Assembly (NCBI GenBank): GCA_023846275.1
Contig: CM043875.1
Span: 40,082,633 to 40,146,632, forward strand
From: Vanilla planifolia
Lineage: Eukaryota > Streptophyta > Magnoliopsida > Asparagales > Orchidaceae
Direction of reading: 5' to 3'
DNA length: 64,000 bases
Part shown: piece after piece, positions 23,421-36,663 of the stretch
How positions within the stretch are numbered: the first letter of the stretch is position 1
How the letters are laid out: each line of letters opens with the position of its first letter
Notes under the pieces: model-generated
Database searches by the model: none
The model's input: only the letters and a program-made list of their open reading frames with translations
Told to the model about the DNA's origin: nothing
Translations under genes and position numbers: made by a program

Positions 23421-24259
23421 AAAATCAATGCTGAATATGGTCTGTTGATTCCTTTTCATTACTTCAACATTCAACTGAGCAAGTCTCTGAACCAACAAAA
23501 TTTAAGTTTAAATATATGCGGACAACACATCCAAGTTCCTATAAAGTGGTGAAAAAATAATTTGGTAATTCCTACAAAACTAACTAGAATGCTAGCATTA
23601 GCTTTCAAACTTAGACATCTGAAGGATTCTCTCAAGTAGAAAAATAAAAGCACCCTTGGTGACAACTTTCAAAATATAAAAAGAGTAGAACAAAGTGAAA
23701 GATAGAAATAAGAAATTCTTGGAGATAGAAGAAGACAAGATTAATCTAAATAAGGTTAATTAGCAACTCATGGAAGAACTAAATAATGAAGAAACTTATT
23801 ATAGCTAGAAAGCAAGAGCAAAATAATCAAAGGAAGGTAAGAAGAATATGAAATTTTTTGATTCATTGGTGAAGGATAAAATTATAAGACTTCACATTAA
23901 TGAGATCAAATATTCTAATAGCCTTAAAGTGTTTGGTCAAGAACAATTACAAGTTGTTGTTGTGCAATATTTAAAGATCTACTTACTGAAAAAGAAATTA
24001 TCATTGATGAAGAAACTCTAAATTGCATAACACACCTAATCAATGAGGAAGAGAATCAAATTCTTGTTAAAAATGTGGATTTGGAGGATCTGTATCAAAT
24101 TTTTTTCTATTTGGATGAACACAAAGCTCCAATCCTTGATGAGTTTAATGGCATGTTCTTTACCAAATGCTAGGATATAATTGCTCTAGATATTTTGGAT
24201 GCTACAATTGACTTCCTTGTTGGTAATGCAATTCTTAAAGGGATTGTTAGTTCACATTT

Positions 24260-25090
24260 AGTTCTTATCTTAAAATTCAATAAGCCTACAACATTTCAAG
24301 ATTTTAGACAAATATATGTTAGCAATTTTGCATGAAAAATTCTTATTATAAACTTGGCTAATAGAATGCAAACTTTTCTTAACAAGATAATATCACTTAA
24401 GAAAGCTAGATTAACTAAAAGAAGAGTGATCACTAACGATGTTCTAATTGCATAAGAGCTTATAGGTTCACTAAATAAGAAAATAATGACAAGAAATTAT
24501 GTAATAAAGTTGGATATTAAAAATTCTTTCAATAAACTTTCTTAAGATTTTTTTTAAATTTTGGACAAATTTCATTTATTAGTTAGGTTTAACACATTGG
24601 TTAGAAATCTCATAAGTAGACTTAGACTGCTATCATAATAAATAGCTCTTCACATAAGTATTTTCAACCAATAAGGGGTTTAATGCAAGATAGCACAATC
24701 TTGTCATTATTTTTCATCATTATAATGCTAGTTTTTAGTAGAGCTTTAAAATAATATATTATGCGACTACAAGGGGTGTTCTAATGATAACCCATCTTAG
24801 CTATGCAAATGAAACTATTATTTTTAGTAAAGGGCACATTAGGTCCTTAAAAGGTATTAATAATCTTCTTAATAGATTCCAATAAAACTTGGGTATGCCA
24901 TCGAATAAGAAAAGTATGAATTTTAAGCAAGGTGAAGGAAATCACAAGCAAAGGGAAGATATTAAGTTTGAAGCAAGTTCACTCCCCATGACATACTTTA
25001 GGTGTCCTATTTATAATGGAAAGAAAAAATCAATATATTTTCAACACTTAATGAAAAAGTTGCAAAAAAACTTGGTAAGCTAGAAGAAGA
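24260..25090 (+). pseudogene. LINE reverse transcriptase remnant
   Basis: Conserved blocks in order are ILKFNKPTTFQDFRQI, NLANRMQTFLNKIIS, VIKLDIKNSFNKLS, RGLMQDSTILSLFFIII, THLSYANETIIFSK and LPMTYFRCPIYNGKKKS. They match L1 RT (IPK---P---DFRPISL, ANRM, LKLDMEKAYD, GLRQGDPLSP-LFII, HLMYADD, LPFTYLG-PI-YGR). The catalytic YADD at 24802-24813 is changed to YANE and QGDPLSP to QDSTILS, so it cannot be active. Confidence 0.88.
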
Positions 25091-25589
25091 AATTTCTATT
25101 AATGGATGGTAGACTCATACTTCAAAAGCAAGTATTAAACTCAATATCACTTTATACATTGATGACTATAAATCTCCCAATACAAATCATAAATAAGCTA
25201 AAAATGATAATGAATATATTTTTATAGGGTAATATGGAGAACAACCACAAGCATCACTAGATGAAATGAGATAAGCTAAGTGAGGCATGAATGGGTTGGA
25301 GATAAGGAAACTAGATGACATTTTGGTAGCATGCTAAGCAAAGCATAATTGGAAGTTTTTAAGGGATCAATCCCTTTGGGTGGACCTTATGAAAGAAAAA
25401 TATTTGATTGAGAATCAAAAGAATACCAAATTAAATACATTAAGAAACATGCAAAAGTCAAAAAACTTTGTATTAGCCTTTTCACACAAATGTCTTGTTA
25501 ATGACAAACTTTATTATACCCTAAGTAATGATGACAACTTCAATTTGAAATTTACATGGAGTGAAATAAGGAGTAATAGTTTTAAGAAG

Positions 25590-25830
25590 CTCTCAAGAAA
25601 GAGATTTTAGAATGAGAAATTCCATATTAAGATGTCAATTGTGGTTTGGAGGATATTCATCAATGTATTACCTTTCTCAGATTAGCTAAAAAGACTTAAC
25701 TTATAGTATGCATCCAAATGCCCACATTGCTTAAATGATGATACTATTAATCATGCCTTTACTGATTATCATCTTGTACACCACCTTTGGTCATTTTACA
25801 GTAAGACATTAGACATTTAAGTAAATATAA
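25590..25830 (+). pseudogene. LINE zf-RVT domain remnant
   Basis: KMSIVVWRIFINVLPFSD, then LKRLNL, then KCPHCLNDDTINHAFTDYHL and VHHLWSFY fit the zf-RVT domain after plant L1 reverse transcriptase (K--FFLWR---N-LP--D-L---G------C-----E---H-L--C---HHLW). The Cys pair CPHC is preserved. The open frame just before it (25380-25610) is part of the same ORF2. Confidence 0.8.
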
Positions 25831-26329
25831 ATTAGAGAATCAGTACCCTTTTAAACCATTGGTGATAAGATATTAAAGGAAGTTTTGTCTTTAGTAAAAT
25901 CATGCAATAAATACTTCTCTTAATATGTTAGCACATTTGGAAAGTGAGAAATAAAAAAAGTATATGAGGATATTAATAAATATAAATTGGGATTCATAAA
26001 ATGTATAAATTGGTAATACTCAAACATTTTCAAGGTCTTCTTAATGCTCTAAATAGAGCAAAAGGATGTAATCCTGGTAAACATTAATTTACTTTCACCA
26101 TTCAAACTAAGGAAAATTAGACACTATGAAAAGATTTATTAGAATCTTCCTAATTCACTCAATTAAAATGAACATTTATGGAGCCTATAAGTAAAATCAA
26201 GCTATTATAACTACCATCATTAGAGACCATATTCTAATGTGCTTCAAGTTTTTGCACACAATAGATCAAATGCTTGTAATGGAAGCTACAATATAGGCAC
26301 TATCAAAGGTCTATAATAGTTCTTCAACT

Positions 26330-26560
26330 ACTACTTCACTAAGGCACACATTGACCATGCGTGCAATGCTTTAACAAAAATGCTACAAGGTAACATAAAG
26401 TCACATTGGAGTATTATGGATGGCATTAAAAGATAAAATAAATGGAAAAATATGTCTCAAATAACTTGGAATAAAATCTTAAAGGATGAAAACAAAGTTA
26501 TAAAAGCCCTTGCAAAATTAGGAAAGCAAGCAAGCAAATCATAAGTAGATGAAGAAAAAC
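26330..26560 (+). pseudogene. LINE RNase H tail remnant
   Basis: QITWNKILKDENKVIKALAK and LGKQAS match the end of the RNase H domain in plant LINEs (SHIYRE-NKVADALAN-G). Earlier residues of the fold are unreadable. This is the last recognisable piece of the element. Confidence 0.55.
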
Positions 26561-26959
26561 TTACAACCAGTAGATGCAAGACTATTACAAAAGTGGAAAA
26601 AGCCAAAATACCTCACAAAAAATTATCATTCAAGACCAAAATCCTGAACATACAAGATGAACATAATGATGACTTTCAAAATCAATGATTGAGTTATGAA
26701 TATCACGACATTTTATAATACGTTTGTTATCATTGTACCATACAAGGTTTCAGTTATGAACACCCCACTCTAAAACATAGCTATCTTCATATTTTACATT
26801 AATGGATTGTCTCAATATAGGGGTGTCTCTTTAGGTACTATTCACATTTATAAAAATAATTTCTTTTTAAAAATATCTATAAAACATATTAAAATTTTTT
26901 AATACTTAAAAACATTTGTAAATAAATTTATTTAACAATATATTTATATCATAAATACC

Positions 26960-28190
26960 AAGTTTACTTATATGTATCTAATACAAAAATGTCATGATCA
27001 CTTCCTTTCCTGATAATATTTTCTACAATATCACATGCACAATAATCATCATATGATCTAGTATGTGGCATAATTATTAGCCATTCTACTTTAAATTCTA
27101 ATAATCTCTTATCACTACTATACATCATATTAGTACGACTTCCTAACAGTATAAGTATGATCAATCATATTTCTCAGTATTAACCTCCAACTGATCATAT
27201 AGTATGATTACCTATATCATCTAATATGATCATTTCTTTTTCTCCTAATTAACTCATATGACTCAGTAGATGATTTTATATTCTTTAATGATTGTATAAT
27301 AATATGATTACCCATATTGTACTATAGGATTACCATTCTTCCCTTATGTAATGATTGGACTTAGAAAAATATATTATACTTATATGATATATCCCATCAT
27401 CCAATATGATCATCACTTTCTTTACCTTTCTTAAGTTGCTCAATGCCTCTTGCCATACGATCCCTACCCATATAGTTTCATATGAGATAGATCTATTCCT
27501 TTATATTGAGTACACTCAACTAGACCATACAAGTATGATCCTTAGACATCTACTTGAACCTCTATTAGACCACTATGATTCCTTGACCTATAGACTTAAA
27601 CAGATCATACAAATATATTCATACTTAACATGAATAACCACCTTACCAACTTTTACATCCAACATATTATATGATCAAGAAATGGTCTAAATTTTTTCTA
27701 TGATACTCATGATAAAAGGGCAAAGAGTGCACATTAGGTGATATATCAAGAAAGAAATCATTAAATAAGGAACATTCTTATATAAGCTTCTAGGACGATT
27801 ATGGGGATGAATTATCTTATCTTAGTTATTGAGAGATTGATTTTGATATCTATATAGGATGCTATGACCTTAAAATATTAAGTCATATTTGATGAAAAAA
27901 ATTACTTGAGTCAAGATAGGATGACCTAAGAGAACAATACCTCACTATAGTAAGCCTAAAAACATTTGGCATCAAATGTCAACCCTTACTAGTTCAATTG
28001 GTTCAAAGACAAACCAAGAAGCAGTTGGTTCTACAACACCTAAAATTGAAGATGATAAGGAGTGCACACTAGGTGATGTCTCGAGACTAGAATCATTAGA
28101 TAGGGAGTGGCTCCTAACAAGTTTTTACGAGGATAAATTATCTTATATTGACTATTGAAGAGTAATTATAGTGTTTACAAGAAATGTTAT
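26960..28190. repeat. Gypsy LTR-like block with internal direct repeat
   Basis: The first part (26990-27660) is dense in ATCATA/TATGAT motifs. The second part contains a direct repeat: GAGTGCACATTAGGTGAT at 27725 recurs as GAGTGCACACTAGGTGAT at 28060, with similarity continuing about 130 bp and a period of 335 bp. Sequence at 63780-64000 belongs to the same family (shared GGATGAATTATCTTA-type block). Frames at 27406-27633 and 27976-28158 fall inside and are not genes. Confidence 0.55.
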
Positions 28191-28199
28191 ACTAATAAA

Positions 28200-28590
28200 A
28201 TATTAAGAATCCTTTTTAAGAAAAATTAAAGAAAAATAATGTTAAAGAATGCATTGTTATACTTAAAAAAATAAAGAAATAAATACTAAATAATGGAAAA
28301 AGAAGAAATAGCAACGACATGAAATCAACACAAATTTAGTTATGTTGAATGCATTAATTTATGTCAAATAACTATAAAACACATATGCTATATAAAACTA
28401 TAAATCTTGTGCTTTATGTATTTGGTCTTTTTTAATTGGGTTATGACATCCAAAAAACGAGAACAATCTTTAAATGAATATTTTTTTAGCTTTAGAAATT
28501 ATTAGGTATTTAAATTGAAGAAAAATATGATTTCAAGGTTAATTAGAGATCCCAAAGAGGAAGAATGTTTTAATATCCTCAAAATTAACT
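28200..28590. other. AT-rich spacer within LTR-like sequence
   Basis: A-rich sequence leading into the tandem repeat; no gene seen. Confidence 0.4.
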
Positions 28591-28593
28591 ATA

Positions 28594-29110
28594 TTCATCC
28601 ATTGGTGATTTTTATGATGACTATAATTCTTTAATAATTTATTAAAATTTTGAAAAAATATTTGATTTTTTAGAAAAATATTACAACACAAAAAGAGGGT
28701 AAGGCACCTCAAAAGAGAAAAGTATCTTTTAAAATTAAGTGTACAAATTCTTAAGAATTTCACAATATCAAGGTGATAAAAACTTGTATTATATAAATGA
28801 TAAAACATAAATGACCAAAAAATTATGAAAAATGATCAAAACATAGAGTTGATAAAGAAGTTCATTTATTGATAATTTTTATGATGATTATAAATTTCTA
28901 CAAATTTATTAAATTTTTAAAAATTTATTTGATTTTTCAAAAAAGATCATATATTGTCAAATATAGGGTATATCACACATCAAAGGAGAAACTTGAGTTG
29001 TAAAATTAAGGTTACAAATTATTAAAAATTCAAGAACACCAATTTAGTGGAAATTGGAGTTATTTAAGAGATAAAAAGAAAAATGGTAGCTTTATATGAT
29101 TAAATAATAA
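28594..29110. repeat. Tandem repeat, about 267-bp unit, two copies
   Basis: Copy 1 (28594-28860) and copy 2 (28861 to about 29110) share, in order, TTCAT-ATTG-TGAT/AATTTTTATGATGA, AATTTATTAAA, ATTTGATTTTT, TA-GG-ACATCAAAGGAGAAA-type and AAAATTAAG blocks. A weaker third copy may follow to about 29330. Such internal tandem units are common in LTRs of plant Del/Tekay gypsy elements. The minus frame at 28539-28808 is a by-product. Confidence 0.65.
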
Positions 29111-29299
29111 AGTAAATTATAATAATTTTAATGATTCAAATGTTATTAATAATTTATATTGACTCAAAAATATGAAAATAGACTAGTACATAAGGTATAA
29201 CAGCTCACTTTATTAAAATTTGTATTTTTTGAAGATCATTTGAATATTCTCTGAAATTTTCTTAAAATTGAAAAAAAAAGATAAATAAAAGTGTTGAAT

Positions 29300-31330
29300 A
29301 TTAAATAGATAAGCTTTTATTCAAACATAAGGATAAGCCTCATCTCTTGAAGTTTTGACCCTATATGTAGGTTTTAAGTGAAGGAAGAAGGATTGTGAAG
29401 AGAGCTTAAGAGCAAGGAAGAAAGAAAGATCTATGTAGTTTTACCTTTGGATTTTGTAAGAGATTAAAGAGGAAGAGAAAGAATTCATGGAAAGGAAAAT
29501 GATTTCTAATCTTCATCTTGTAGGAATCATATAATAAGGTAAGACATCACCCAAGTCTTTCATATAATATATACTTACTACTTAGAATGAGGAAGTCAAC
29601 CTTGTGAGTTATTTGAGTAGATTTGTGGAAAGTAGGCCATTAAAGTTTTTTTGACTGTGGCATTATACAGGATGACCATATCGATTATCTACATTGACCT
29701 TTGTGACAAGAGCTAGGAAAAGACCTCAATTTGGTGTAAAAAGGTTTATCATATAAGAATTGTATTGATGCAATAATTTGATTGGATAACATGATTGGTT
29801 TAGGAAACACATACAGGGCAATTGTAAGTTCGACCTTTGTTTGGTCAATCATTGTTAAGAGGATTGTACAATTACAAACTTGTTACCAGACTAGTACGTT
29901 GAGTTATGTATACTAAACTAGAGAATATTTACCCAATCCCTTATTTGATCAAGTATCTACTATGGATTGTACTATTATAAAACAAATATTAGATAAGTAT
30001 AATTAGTTTATGTAATTTTTAATAAGGATTGCCTATATGATCCTTTGTCTAATTAATGCAAGGCATTTATTATACACTATGATAAGGGAGATCATATTAT
30101 ATGATATAAAGATAGGAATGTAAAAGTGAGTTGTTTGTTAAGGTATGGTTTGAAAATTACTTTCTTACAAATTAGAAATAAAAAGTGACTCATTATTAAT
30201 AATATGTAATGTGACTTGTGTAGAAAATAAGGAGAGTTGATAAGGGAAAAGAGAAAGTTATGGAACAGACTTCTTAGAGTTTCTAAGTAGATAAATTAAA
30301 TAAATATTATGTAAGTGGATTGCTAAATTTCTTGGCTACTATTGTTGAATACAAGATGATGTGAGCATTTGTATAACATGTCTTTATCGCATATGTTCAG
30401 ATTTTATTATAACATTTCTTTATGATTAATGTATTTATATATACATATGTTGATGTATCACTTATAGTGTAAATATAATAAACTATAAATCAAAATATAT
30501 GATAAGAAGAACAAAAGGAAAAGAAAAGAGGATGATATAGACTTGTAATATAATAAATCATAAGAATGAAAAAAATAAGAAAGATATCACTCATCTATGA
30601 CTTTATCTTGCAATGACATGCTAGATGAGATTCATGAGATATCATTCACCCCCTGGTGTTACAATACTTAGAGGTAAGGCCATGAAAAATTAGAGTCCCA
30701 ACTACATGATGATGAAATGTAGTGTCATGGGTACTTAAAGATAGGGCTAACAAGTCAGAGGCTTCATTTCTTACCAGTATAAGATGTTAGTAATAGGAGG
30801 TGACAATAACATGATGAAGAAATACTTCCTCTTTGGTGTTGTAATGCTTAGAGATGATGTCATATCATGTTAAAGTCTGAAGCTATGTGATGATGAATTA
30901 TGATATATGGTCCTTTAAAAGTAAGGATAAGGGTCATAAAAAGAAATCTAGGCTAGAAAAAAAAATAAATATAAAAAAGAAATAAGATAAAGTGATACTA
31001 ATTAAAATTGATTATTAAAAGAAGAAAATATGAGATAGTAAAAGTATTATATGCTAGTAGCACTATACAATAATTATGTGTGTACATATGCTAGATGCAT
31101 ATAGATATAATTGTATTGATATTGAGTATTTATTTATAGATTATCATGCATCATTTTATTTAATACTCCATCTTATTAGTCATTGATATTATTATTTTTA
31201 TATATTTCTTTACTAGATGTAATTAATAATTTATTTACTAAACATATTATATTTATTTTCTACTTAAATTATAAGCCAAGATATTAACCCTCATAAAACT
31301 AGGGTTCCTTAGTTAATAATTCAAGACCTT
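29300..31330 (+). repeat. Gypsy LTR-like block (family shared with 50.4-51.1 kb)
   Basis: The block at 30590-30800 (GAGATATCATTCACCCCCTG, GTGTTACAATACTTAGAGG, TATAAGATGTTAGTA) matches the reverse complement of 50700-51010 (GAGATATACATCACCCTCAG, TATAAGATGTTGATA), so the same repeat family occurs twice in opposite orientation. A purine-rich stretch at 29370-29520 resembles the transcribed part of a gypsy LTR. Sub-repeats beginning near GGTGTTACAATACTTAGAGG and GGTGTTGTAATGCTTAGAGA (about 30655 and 30835) give an internal period of about 180 bp. Confidence 0.5.
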
Positions 31331-31339
31331 GAGTGAGGT

Positions 31340-33350
31340 CTTATTGTATTTTAGAAGTGTGAGAGTGATGGATATTATGTATGAGAGGATAGTTGTATTG
31401 TATGTTCAAAGTATTATATTACTATTTTCTTCCAAACTTTTCATACTTTGTGGTAACTGCATATTATGTAATGCTACCTCTTTTTATTATATTATACATG
31501 ACGTGAAAAGTTGAAATGCTATTTTTCATCACCCTTGTTTATTTTAAAAAATTAGTATTCTTATTTTTATGTTGCTGTCTCTAGTTTACCCAATAGTTGT
31601 ATTTTTTGGATGTATTTATTGAGTTTATTTATAATATGTAGAGCAAGTCATGAGATATAGATGATAAAAAAGCTTAAAATAATTTTTTATATGAAAAAGA
31701 AGCATCAGATCACAAAATTAAATATTAAATTATTTAAAAATAATAATAAAAAATTATTATAAGAATTTTTGGATTTAAAAAATAGTAAAAATACCAAATG
31801 ATGCCAAAATAGACAAAAATTGATTAATGGAAAGAACTCATCGAGAGGAATCATAAAGAACTAGCTATAAACCTTTGGACATATATTCAATAGAATAATT
31901 TCAAAAAATTCTTCAAGACCTAAGTTTTAATTAAATTCATAAATTAATTTCTCAAAACTTAAATCCTTAATGGTAGAACCTGATTGGGTGGCAAGTGGCA
32001 AAAATCATTGGAAGTCGAGGAGACACGAACGTTAAGAGATGAGTAAAGGACAATTTACTTAAGAGGCTTGTTTAGTAAAGGAATATGAATAGCATGGGAA
32101 GGAGATGCAACATGATTATTTATAAAAAGAATTCAACCATTGAATATATTTTTGGAAAACTTTAAGGAAATCTTCCTAAGTGCAATGTAGTCAAGCTAAG
32201 TAAATGGTGAGATAAGAAAGGGAGAAAAATTTAGAAGCAATTTGGAGAACTCCTTAGTGATATTAATCAAAGAAAGAGGATTATAGGAAGAGCACAAATT
32301 CATGAATGAAAATTTTGCAATTAAACAAAATCCCAAGAAGAGACCATCACAAAATAGAAATTAAAGTAGATTGGCATTATACCATATGTTTATTTGTTTG
32401 ATGCAATGATGATTATAATGTAATGACTCCATTTGTTGGGATTTGTGATTTAATTATGAAACATCAAGAGATGAATTTTTGCATGAAGAATTGCTTGTTA
32501 TGTACTATATTTTGATGCTTTCTCTTATGTTTTTTTAGCATGATGCAAAATAAGTGTTTGATGGCATTATACTAATTTTTTAAATCATGTTATGTTGGAA
32601 GAAAATAATCAATTATATTTTAGAATTAAATTATTTTTTATAGATGAGTTAGACAAGAGAAATAAAAAGGAAATAAAAACTATAGTTGCTTTAAGAATAA
32701 GGCTATGATTTTAAAAAGAATAAAAATCATATAGAGTTGGAGACCAAAAGGTTTAAAATACATTAAGTCCTTATTCATGAACTAAACTAGAATGAGAAAG
32801 AAAATAGAATAAAATGCAAACGAAAAAAAAGGTTAAAATAAATTATATTGATTTCTTTTAAAAGAAAAAATGGTGTATTTTAAAGAAAATGTATGTTTTT
32901 TTTTTATATTTATTATTTACCTTTTTGAATCTTATGATATGATTTGAACTGAAAATATAATATGACTAGAAAGTTGTATTGCTTTGCATTCAAATTATAT
33001 CACTTTATTTACTAAGCCAATTTTAATTGGCTCAGCTTATTATATGGCCAAACACTTTTAAATGATAAAGAGATAAACATAAGACTCCAAAAACTTTTGA
33101 GAAAAAACACTTCATTTTCATGGTATAAATATTTGAGTTAGTTATGTACTAAAATTTAAATTTGTTGTATCAAGTGTTTGGATTGTATGTATATGGACAT
33201 ATACTGGTTTTTATTTTTTGTTTTAAGAATTGGCTATGTTAATTTTGTTTTGTTTTGAAACAAAAATATAATTAATTCATGTTATTTTATTCAGATTTCA
33301 AATAGGTATCATGTATTTTAATCTTGATAAAAAATGATTTCAAAAGGAAA
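31340..33350. other. AT-rich retrotransposon-like spacer, no gene
   Basis: A modestly GC-richer part at 31960-32260 looks like LTR sequence. The frame at 31329-31514 is unsupported. No domain was recognised. Confidence 0.4.
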
Positions 33351-33359
33351 GGCAATATA

Positions 33360-33780
33360 ACACACCTAGAAGGGCAAATGGTTGTCACATGGGCAATATT
33401 TACAATGATACGTAATCTCTTAACACTATTAAGAGGAACTTAGTCAACCATCAGGTGTCATTTTTACATGGTTATTTGGTTGTTATGCTCATCATCCTAG
33501 CTACATAAATCATTTGGGAATAAGCTCAAATCAGCTATAAGTGACTCTTCCTTTGTCATGGGTTGTCATCTCCACCATCCTTAACATCAGCCAAAGAGGA
33601 ATTCACTTAATTATAAGGTGTTTGCCCTCATAGACATGGGGTTTTTTGCCCGTATATCTACATCATCATTAGGAGAACTTACCAGTTGCAGCTTTATAAA
33701 CCCAATAGTCATGCGTTGTCATGCCCACTCTTCATATTCTATCACAAGCTAGACTTTTGAGGCTTATGACCAAATGAAAC
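33360..33780. repeat. Short block with recurring GTTGTCAT motif
   Basis: The motifs GGTTGTCAC, GGTTGTCATCTCC and CGTTGTCATGCCC recur at irregular spacing in a segment with higher GC than its flanks. It resembles the internally repetitive part of a gypsy LTR. No frame is conserved. Confidence 0.35.
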
Positions 33781-33789
33781 CACATTTTA

Positions 33790-35490
33790 TTTTTCTTTTT
33801 ATGATATTCTTATACACAATGTTTGTGTTATTTAGCACCTTAGCCATTTCCTTTTTCAATCTCTTTGCATTATAAACATGTAACATTTTTTCTACATAAT
33901 GTGCATGCGGAATTTCATAATGCTTTCATAATTAGTATGTAATACTCAATATTTCACAAGGCTTGCATAATTAGCATATAATAATACATAGTATTTCAAA
34001 TATTGGTGATTGTAAGTATAAATTGTATTTCATATAGCCTGTGCTACTATTACATTAAACATCATTTAATTCTAGTTTTGAACACATTATATAATATAAA
34101 TATTAAATAATTAGACGTATAATTCTACCTACTACATGCAATGGCACTCCAATAAAATAGCTAATGATTAGTATTACATTGAATTTGAGTCCACCTAGAA
34201 TTTATAAACTATATTATAACAATATATCTAGCATATAACACTATACTAGATCTAACTCACCTAGTTCAAAATTACTAAACAATTCTTTTCTTATTGTTTT
34301 TCTATTTGTTTCTCTTTTTTTTTTACTAAAAAATTTTCACCATTGCTTTCCTTTATCAATAATTGCTGCCCACTCTCTCTTTTCCTTGATTCAACATAAT
34401 GGACAAGAAAATCACACTATTAGAGTTCAGACATCCATGGATCTCATGACCAAAATAAGGAGTTGAGAGAGCAAGTGCAAAACTAAAATCTAGAGTTTAA
34501 GAAATTGATGAATCACTATGATGACACAATAATTGAATTGCCTCCTCCTTGAGGTGGTACCAATATCGTGGAAACAACAAAGAGACAATGATTGAGAGAT
34601 TAGACTTGGATTTTAATGTGGATGAGACAACTAACCAAGCACAAACGAGAGAAAAAAATGTGAAATGTAATGTGAATAAGCCCTTTTAGGGGCGTGTGTA
34701 CATGTACATGTATGTATATATACATATATAATTTATTTTTTATTTAACTTTAAATTTTAATAACTTATAATAATTTAATATGAACTCTAATTTAGATGAA
34801 ATAAATGTCATTGAACAAATCCTAATGGGTTCTATGTAAAATATTTTATTCAAATGATTTAAAATATTTTTACTTAATTTTCTTTACTCTTTACAAGTCA
34901 TCAAAATGACATTAAATTTGTTTGTCTTGCACATCTAACATTCTTATAAATTGATCCTACAATATTAATTTTACTTATTATTATTAAAACTTTTGGGACA
35001 TTACTAGATATTAGCTTAAATTGAGCTCAAATCAATATGATTGGGTTGAGTTATGAGTAAAAAAATTAGCTCAAAACTTACTATGAGCAAATCTTTTGTA
35101 ATGGCCACATTAACATGATGTGGTATGAAATGAAGTCATCTATAAATGTTTTTATTTATGTATCCCATATATATGAATGATTAGGTCTATGAGATATAAT
35201 ATTATGTATTATTATATTTTATATGAACAAATTACACACACACACATACACACATATACATAATATTTTTATAATGTATGTTTCAAATACAAATTCTTTG
35301 TAGTAGGACAACAACTAATTGTTACTAAATTTAAGTACAGTTGTAAAATACTAAAACATAATCTTAGTAAAAATATGTACTCCTATAAAGATATAGTTAT
35401 ATATATTTGTAAAGAACACATGTTAAATAACTCCTTTGGTTTTCATACAATCAATTTATGTATGTAATAAAATTTAATCTGAAGCAAATG
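33790..35490. other. AT-rich spacer with short CA microsatellite
   Basis: No gene seen. A (CA)-rich tract lies at about 35233-35256. T-rich and A-rich low-complexity stretches make up the remainder. Confidence 0.45.
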
Positions 35491-35499
35491 CAAAGTATT

Positions 35500-36150
35500 A
35501 AGCCCTTTCCTTGTCCTCTTTTCATTGCCTAATGCATGTCATCTATATGGCTATACTTTTAGCATGGTTGTTGGCACTATCTTCTTGGGATATTGCCATT
35601 CAGTTGGCTCTACTATTTTTGGGATACTTTTCCAAGGATTCTCACCTAGCTAAGTCTAGGTATCTCATTCGTTTAGTTCCCCAGGCCTCTCTCTTTCCTA
35701 TTAAAGCATGCTATCTTCCTTTATGTTCTTAAGTTCATATTAAGTTGATATTCTCAAACCCAAGTTCGAGCTCCCTTCTATAGAGATAGATTGTGTATTT
35801 TCCTAAACTATTTGCATATTGGCAACCATCTTGATCTCACCACCATGCTTTTTCGAGTTCTTCCCTTGATAACTCATTTAAGTTTATCAAACTTGTCATT
35901 TGTCCAACTCGCCAATCAATTCACTTAACAATTCTTATCATCCTTTTGCTCCTTAATAAACCTATTTTTAACCAATAATGTATATCTTTCGACACCTCTG
36001 AATTTTTGTAACCTTTTTCGTCTAAAATAAGATTATACACTCTTTGCATAGTTATTGTGCTCACTGTGTTAGGTTCCACTAATTTTTCATGGATAAATGT
36101 TTGCTGCTTGACTAATTATTTGTGCCAATAGTAATTCTGCACAGCTTTTA
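35500..36150. other. Moderate-GC spacer with unsupported frame
   Basis: The frame at 35511-35732 (+, 73 residues, hydrophobic N-terminal half) lacks a recognisable family and continues into stops. It borders the gene-like island that follows and may be degraded gene-space sequence. Confidence 0.3.
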
Positions 36151-36157
36151 TTCTTCT

Positions 36158-36400
36158 TCACCATATATAGGAGATGTATAGTAGTCTCTCTCTCTCAACT
36201 TGATGCCAGCGAACCAAACCTAAAGCCATGCAAGAAATGACCAAAAAATATCCAGCTAGCTTTGGAGCTGAACTGTAGAACCCTTCTCTTACAGCTATCA
36301 GGGGAGCTGGCTGTGTTGTCCCACGTATCAAGTTGAAGTTTGACGTCAATCCAAGGTATTGATTTGGCTTTGCAACACTCCAAAGGACTCTAGGTTTCTA
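36158..36400 (-). pseudogene. Unidentified coding-like fragment A (minus strand)
   Basis: The minus strand has two overlapping open frames. One (36158-36349) reads NLIRGTTQPAPLIAVREGFY, then SSAPKLAGYFLVISCMALGL and VRWHQ, which has a plausible membrane span. I do not recognise the protein. The island is of near-normal GC, unlike the flanking repeats, and fragment B lies 270 bp upstream on the same strand, so both may be exons of one old gene. It could also be transposon sequence that I fail to recognise. Confidence 0.25.
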
Positions 36401-36663
36401 GCGCTTGAAGTTGATGGGGAATCATACTCCTACACGTCACGAATTGCTCTCTCTAAACTATGTTCAAAGCTAAAATCCACACAAACACAGTTAAATATGT
36501 GTTAACAATATTGCATATAAATATATTTAGCTGAACGATAAAAACCCCATAAACAAAACCTTAAAACATAATAGTTTTTTGTTTAATTTTGTGAACACAA
36601 AAAATGGACAAAGGTTGAATAGGAAAGGAGGAGGATGGAATATTCCACATACAAAAGTAATAT

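Larger units (their letters stand above)
22870..26560 (+). mobile_element. L1-type LINE (non-LTR retrotransposon), decayed
   Basis: The order is endonuclease (22880-23420), reverse transcriptase (24260-25090), the zf-RVT cysteine domain (25590-25830) and a C-terminal RNase H tail (about 26330-26550), the layout of plant L1 ORF2. All parts are on the + strand and spaced normally, so the element is close to full length in this part, but every domain is broken by stops and frameshifts. ORF1 would lie upstream (about 22.1-22.87 kb) but is not recognisable. No clear poly(A) tail or target-site duplication was found. Confidence 0.85.
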
